Shown one piece after another: positions 60,673 through 64,000 of a stretch of 64,000 nucleotides of DNA (its first letter is position 1; each line of letters opens with the position of its first letter). The notes below the pieces were generated by a model. That model was not told the DNA's origin. It saw only the letters and a program-made list of their open reading frames with translations, and ran no database searches. Position numbers and translations under genes: made by a program. This DNA comes from Candidatus Sulfotelmatobacter sp. (GTDB taxonomy: Bacteria > Acidobacteriota > Terriglobia > Terriglobales > Acidobacteriaceae), in contig DASYBM010000013.1 of assembly GCA_036500765.1 (NCBI GenBank), forward strand, positions 1 to 64,000, given 5' to 3'.

Positions 60673-61734
60673 CTAGCGGACCAGCCATTCCGTCGCCGTG
60701 TGGAGGCTTGCGATCAACTGGCTGTAGGTGAAAGCGAACGCCGCGACCGTGACCACAGCGACGGCCAGCCCGTACCAGGGAGAATATCCACGATTCGAGG
60801 GGAGCCGGTCTTCACTTAGCAGTTCGCTCCACCGAATCAGGCGCTCGACGCGAGCGTTCATGATGGAAGCGGGGCTGTGCACGAGGGCGGCGGTTAAGTC
60901 CGTCGGTGGCACCACCGGAGCAAGCCGCGAAAGTTTAATTAGGGCGGCCGCCAAGTCGAGCGCCTCGCGGGCGTTGGAGACTGCGGCGTCATCGGACGCC
61001 ATCTCCGTGGTTTCAAGCCATGCCCCTTCGAGAGCGGCCATTCCAGGAAAGGCGATGAAGCGCAGCAGCAATTTCTTCAGATTGTCGCGGCGGCGGACGT
61101 GCGCTAGTTCATGATTCAACGCCGTCTTCAATTCGTTCGCAGTCAGCAATGATTCGGCCGCGCCTGACAGCAGGATTCGCGGGCGAACGATGCCGACGGC
61201 GCTCAAGGGTGGTATGACGGAAAGGGGGGATGCCGGCGTAATTCTCAGCATCGGAACTGACGAAGAAGAGTCGACCAACTGGGTATTTCGAGCATCAATC
61301 GTTCGAGCATTGATCGTTCGAGCGTTAATCGTTTGAGCGTTAATCGTCCAGATGGAAATGGTGCGGGAAGCTCGGCGCAATGCCAGGCTGGCGTTGACGA
61401 CTCCAAAAATCCCCAGCCCTGCGCCACAGATGCCAAGGGCCAGAGAAACGCCGCTCATGGGTTCATCGATCGCGCGAGGTTCGAGCAACAGAAATGAGGG
61501 AACGGTAAAGACCGCAGTAATGACGGCGGCTGTGATCAAAGGAAACATGCGCACCGCAAGCAATCGATCGGCAATGCGGTGCAGGGGAAGTCTCCGTCTC
61601 TGAATCGGCCAAGAAGAGCGTAGCCAGATGCTGCGCCAGCCAAGGCAGACGGCCAGCGACAGGACGCAGTACACCATCGCGAATACCGAGAAGGAAACGG
61701 CGAGGCCGCGCGCGGCAAACATGATCCCAGACAT
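60673..61734 (-). CDS. M56 (BlaR1-like) membrane metalloprotease, no sensor domain
   Basis: 353 residues. Four hydrophobic helices (~10-32, 62-82, 92-112, 322-342) and the zinc motif His208-Glu-Leu-Ala-His212 (LNHELAHVRRRDN). It ends soon after the last helix, so there is no extracellular sensor, in contrast to the protease at 39087. A 4x15-bp DNA repeat codes for TINAQ/TINAR units in the loop before the protease domain (residues ~130-150). The start codon shares a base with the repressor stop (TGATG). Confidence 0.9.
   Translation of the reverse strand: MSGIMFAARGLAVSFSVFAMVYCVLSLAVCLGWRSIWLRSSWPIQRRRLPLHRIADRLLAVRMFPLITAAVITAVFTVPSFLLLEPRAIDEPMSGVSLALGICGAGLGIFGVVNASLALRRASRTISIWTINAQTINARTINARTIDARNTQLVDSSSSVPMLRITPASPLSVIPPLSAVGIVRPRILLSGAAESLLTANELKTALNHELAHVRRRDNLKKLLLRFIAFPGMAALEGAWLETTEMASDDAAVSNAREALDLAAALIKLSRLAPVVPPTDLTAALVHSPASIMNARVERLIRWSELLSEDRLPSNRGYSPWYGLAVAVVTVAAFAFTYSQLIASLHTATEWLVR
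61289..61348. repeat. In-frame tandem 15-bp repeat, four units, in the M56 gene
   Basis: CGAGCATCAATCGTT, CGAGCATTGATCGTT, CGAGCGTTAATCGTT, TGAGCGTTAATCGTC; on the coding strand it encodes five-residue INAR-T units. Confidence 0.95.
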
Positions 61735-62189
61735 CAGGCTTTGTCCTTGTGGTGGGGATTGGCTGGGTTGGGCGCGTCCATACTACGAAGCTCACGTCGT
61801 TTCGCCTCGACGACGGCGCGCAGGTCATCGAGCAACTGGGCATCTCGGTCGGTCAGGATTTCCACGAGATACGAGAGCGGCAACGTCGAAGCCGGGCTCG
61901 CGTCCAGCAACTGACGGAAAGCTTCACCCGCCACTTCGCGATGCAGTTCCTCGCGGGAGAACCGGGCGGTGTAGCGGAAGGCGCGACCGTCGAGTTCGCG
62001 CGATAGCAGATTTTTCTTGAAGAGGCGGTCGAGCGTAGTCATCACCGTCGTGTAGGCCAGGTCTTTGCAAGCACCGTCGAGTACTTCGCGAACGGTGGCC
62101 GGGCCGCGCTCCCACAGAGCTGCGAGCAGACGCTCCTCGAGCGGGCCTAGCTGAGAGGATGAGGCGCGGAAGTGGAAGACGCGGTGCAT
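61734..62189 (-). CDS. BlaI-family repressor (second copy)
   Basis: 151 residues. Winged helix LGPLEERLLAALWERGPATVREVLDGACKDLAYTTVMTTLDRLFKKNLLSRELDGRAFRYTA, then a helical dimerisation part and a polar tail (NPANPHHKDKA). It overlaps the M56 protease start. No BlaI-like dyad is evident in the short spacer to tRNA-Arg. The pair is an independent counterpart of the system at 38689. Confidence 0.93.
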   Translation of the reverse strand: MHRVFHFRASSSQLGPLEERLLAALWERGPATVREVLDGACKDLAYTTVMTTLDRLFKKNLLSRELDGRAFRYTARFSREELHREVAGEAFRQLLDASPASTLPLSYLVEILTDRDAQLLDDLRAVVEAKRRELRSMDAPNPANPHHKDKA

Positions 62190-62261
62190 GCGGCGAAGGC
62201 TGAGAGCAGGATTCTATCGCAGCAGCAAAGCTGGCGCTACGGGTCCGGGCGAATACGGGAG

Positions 62262-62338
62262 TGGCGGCCCCGGAGGGGCTCGAACCCCCAACCCTCTGCT
62301 CCGAAGGCAGATGCTCTATCCAATTGAGCTACGGGGCC
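62262..62338 (-). tRNA. tRNA-Arg (anticodon UCG), CCA encoded
   Basis: A 77-base cloverleaf: acceptor GGCCCCG / CGGGGCC with discriminator G and encoded CCA, D-arm AGCTCAATTGGATAGAGC, anticodon loop CTTCGGA (UCG, reads CGA), T-loop GGTTCGAGCC. Confidence 0.97.
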
Positions 62339-62352
62339 GTGATGGCTTAACC

Positions 62353-62392
62353 CGTCGAGCTGCGCTCGACGGACGGCCGGGGGCGGCTGTCC
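62353..62392. repeat. Two adjacent hairpins, same family as 47041 and 62612
   Basis: CGTCGAG-CTGCG-CTCGACG (62353-62371) followed by GGACGGCCG-GGG-CGGCTGTCC (62371-62392), then CCCACA. It lies between the two tRNA genes. Confidence 0.8.
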
Positions 62393-62420
62393 CCACATTC
62401 ACTCGTTTAGGGAAAAAATC

Positions 62421-62497
62421 TGGGGTGGGAAACGGGAATCGAACCCGCAACCGTCGGAGCCACAGTCCGGTGCTCTGCCAGTTGAGCTATTCCCACC
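62421..62497 (-). tRNA. tRNA-His (anticodon GUG), CCA encoded
   Basis: Acceptor with the extra 5' G of tRNA-His (G-GTGGGAA / TTCCCAC-C), encoded CCA at 62421-62423, D-arm AGCTCAACTGGCAGAGC, anticodon loop CTGTGGC (GUG), T-loop GGTTCGATTCC. Confidence 0.97.
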
Positions 62498-62587
62498 ACT
62501 GGCATTGATTATAGCAACTGCGGTGAGGGGATGTTAGAAGGGATTCGCAGTTGGGATTCGAGAATTCAAAAACAATCTGTGGCTGGG

Positions 62588-62630
62588 TGCGCCGGGCTTC
62601 GCCCAGGCTTGGACGGCCGAGGCGGCCGTC
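62588..62630. repeat. Hairpin repeat, copy 2 (inverted relative to 41104)
   Basis: 28-base block identical, inverted, to 41120-41147, plus hairpin GACGGCCG-AGG-CGGCCGTC (62612-62630). Relative to 41104 the stem has a compensatory change (A-T pair becomes C-G). Confidence 0.9.
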
Positions 62631-62677
62631 GCCACATGGATTTTTCTCCACTGGCTTCGTGCCCGCCATCTGAGTTC

Positions 62678-63946
62678 TTAGCCGCGGCCGATGCCTACGT
62701 ATTCGAAGCCGAGGGCGCGGAGGCGGGTGGAATCGAGCAGGTTCTTGGTGTCGACAATCAGAGGCTTTTTCAGGAGATGCTTGATGCGGTCGAAATCGAG
62801 AGTGCGGAACTCGGGCCAGCCAGTGCCGACCACGAGCGCATCGGAGCCTTCGGCCGCGGCGTAAGCGGAATCGCAATAGCGCACGGAAGCATTGAGTTTC
62901 GTTTTGGCCTCAGGAATTGCCACTGGATCATAGGCGCGGACGTGGGCGCCTTTCGAAACTAAGTTTTCGGCCAGTCGCACCGACGACGATCCAGCCACGG
63001 AATTTGTGTTGGGCTTGAAAGCCAGTCCGAGGATGCCCACTTCTTTATTCTCGATGGAGTTCAGAGCGAGAGCAATTTTGTCGATTACGCCGTCGGTTAG
63101 GTGATGGTTCACGTCTCGCGCGGCGCTGAGCACTTTCAGGGGGACACCGTGGGCCTGGGCCAACTCCACTAGAGAGTCCATGTCGGACTCGGCGAAGACT
63201 CCGCCCATGCCTGCGCCTGGTTGCAGGCAGCGTGGAGCGATTTTCTTGTCGAGGCCGAGGGCCAGGGCCAGATTGACGGCGTCGGCATTCACGCGTTCGC
63301 ACAGCGCGGCGACTTCGTTGATGAAGGAAATTTTTGTGGCCACGAAGGCGGTCGCGGCTTCGCGCACCAATTCAGCGGTCGACTGATTGGTCACGATAAC
63401 GGGAACGCCGCGCATGACGAGAGGATGAAAAATCTGCTTGAGCATCTGCACTGCGTCGCTCGAAGTGGAACCCAGAATCAGGCGGTCGGGCCAGTTGAAA
63501 TCCTCGACGGCACAGCCATCGGTGAAGAACATAGGCTGCGAAACTATGGTGGCTTGAAGTCCGGCGTCCTTGATGCTTTTTTCCAACGCGCCCGCTGTCC
63601 CCACGGGGGCGGGAGTCACAATCGTAAGAATGGGAGGCTTCGGGGCCAGCCGCGCGATGCGCAGGGCCACATCGCTCATGCCTTCGGCTTTGTCTTCCGC
63701 CAGGAAGATCACGGGAGTCTTGCGCGCGAACGATTCGATGTCGGTGGAGTAAGCGAGTCGGCCGGCGCGCACATTGCGCCGGATGATTTCTTTCAGGTTC
63801 TTTTCGAAGAAGGGAATATTGCCCTGGGCCATCTCCACCATGCGCGTGCGGTCGGGATGGCAGCAAGAAACCGGAGTGCCAAAATCTGCCAGACAGGCGG
63901 AAATCACTGTTCCAAGGTACCCTGAACCGTAAACTCCGATCTGCAT
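62678..63946 (-). CDS. UDP-glucose/GDP-mannose dehydrogenase-like protein lacking catalytic residues
   Basis: ATG at 63946 gives 422 residues with the three-domain UGDH layout: Rossmann start MQIGVYGSGYLGTVISACLADFG, central helix, and C-terminal ILGLAFKPNTNSVAGSSSVRLAENL. In true UGDHs the nucleophile is Cys in GGxCFPKD; here it is GAGMGGVFAESD (Phe251, Ser254). The catalytic Lys and Asn of AELxKYxxN are Arg195 and Thr199, and the NPEFLREG loop reads QPMFFTDG. The NAD- and sugar-binding framework is kept. It is either a pseudoenzyme or an enzyme with altered chemistry. Confidence 0.88.
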   Translation of the reverse strand: MQIGVYGSGYLGTVISACLADFGTPVSCCHPDRTRMVEMAQGNIPFFEKNLKEIIRRNVRAGRLAYSTDIESFARKTPVIFLAEDKAEGMSDVALRIARLAPKPPILTIVTPAPVGTAGALEKSIKDAGLQATIVSQPMFFTDGCAVEDFNWPDRLILGSTSSDAVQMLKQIFHPLVMRGVPVIVTNQSTAELVREAATAFVATKISFINEVAALCERVNADAVNLALALGLDKKIAPRCLQPGAGMGGVFAESDMDSLVELAQAHGVPLKVLSAARDVNHHLTDGVIDKIALALNSIENKEVGILGLAFKPNTNSVAGSSSVRLAENLVSKGAHVRAYDPVAIPEAKTKLNASVRYCDSAYAAAEGSDALVVGTGWPEFRTLDFDRIKHLLKKPLIVDTKNLLDSTRLRALGFEYVGIGRG

Positions 63947-64000
63947 TTGATGTGCTCTCCGTTCTTGCACCGGGAATCCGCGTCCGAAGTGGCGTTTGGT

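Overview
The window looks like chromosomal DNA of an Acidobacteriota species (Terriglobia / Koribacter-like). The basis is the mix of gene families and their style: two very large Oar-type TonB-dependent receptors with an N-terminal carboxypeptidase-like domain, two BlaI plus M56-peptidase regulatory pairs, a pqqBCDE cluster, a DUF481 protein, many short GC-rich hairpin repeats between genes, and moderately high GC throughout. This is inference from recollection of families; no database was searched. No rRNA, CRISPR array, prophage or complete insertion sequence was seen.

Layout. 1-4.6 kb: a three-domain polysaccharide enzyme (GH18-like, NodB deacetylase, GT2 synthase) running off the left edge, divergent from a membrane glycosyltransferase. 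4.8-8.4 kb: first TonB receptor. 8.5-11.5 kb, minus strand: serS, a one-TM protein, a LolA-like protein and a small protein. 11.5-18.8 kb: pyrD, an Asp-box (BNR) protein, msrA, a secreted propeller protein, map, and the stump of a Tat-exported flavoenzyme. 19-23.4 kb, minus strand: a putative metal (copper?) locus with a CopL/DUF2946-like protein, a ZAS-type membrane protein, an MBL-fold hydrolase and hbd. 24-31 kb: P5C dehydrogenase, a frameshifted serine hydrolase, an aldo-keto reductase, a response regulator with a degenerate receiver, and a PilZ protein. 31-38.6 kb: HtrA protease, YncE-like propeller, HD-GYP phosphodiesterase, and a subtilase ending in eight identical hexapeptides.

38.6-42.2 kb is the most striking region. 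A BlaI repressor with palindromic operator-like sites overlaps an M56 (BlaR1-type) membrane protease whose C-terminal sensor is replaced by eight 28-residue repeats. The next gene is an exported protein carrying the same repeat. 42.4-47.9 kb: DUF481 protein, tatA, TPR protein, a zinc-ribbon protein and a DDAH-like hydrolase. 48.4-53 kb: pqqB, pqqC, pqqD and pqqE, with two toxin-antitoxin loci between pqqD and pqqE; one toxin is internally deleted. 53-64 kb: outer-membrane barrel, homoserine dehydrogenase, GNAT, aldo-keto reductase, second TonB receptor, second BlaI/M56 pair (no repeat domain), tRNA-Arg(UCG), tRNA-His(GUG), and a UDP-glucose-dehydrogenase-like protein lacking its catalytic Cys, Lys and Asn.

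Two kinds of non-coding structure recur. One is families of dispersed palindromic repeats, including a pair of ~140-bp elements and several hairpins with compensatory base changes. The other is short tandem arrays of 12-15 bp units, repeated 2-4 times, at gene starts or in frame inside genes.
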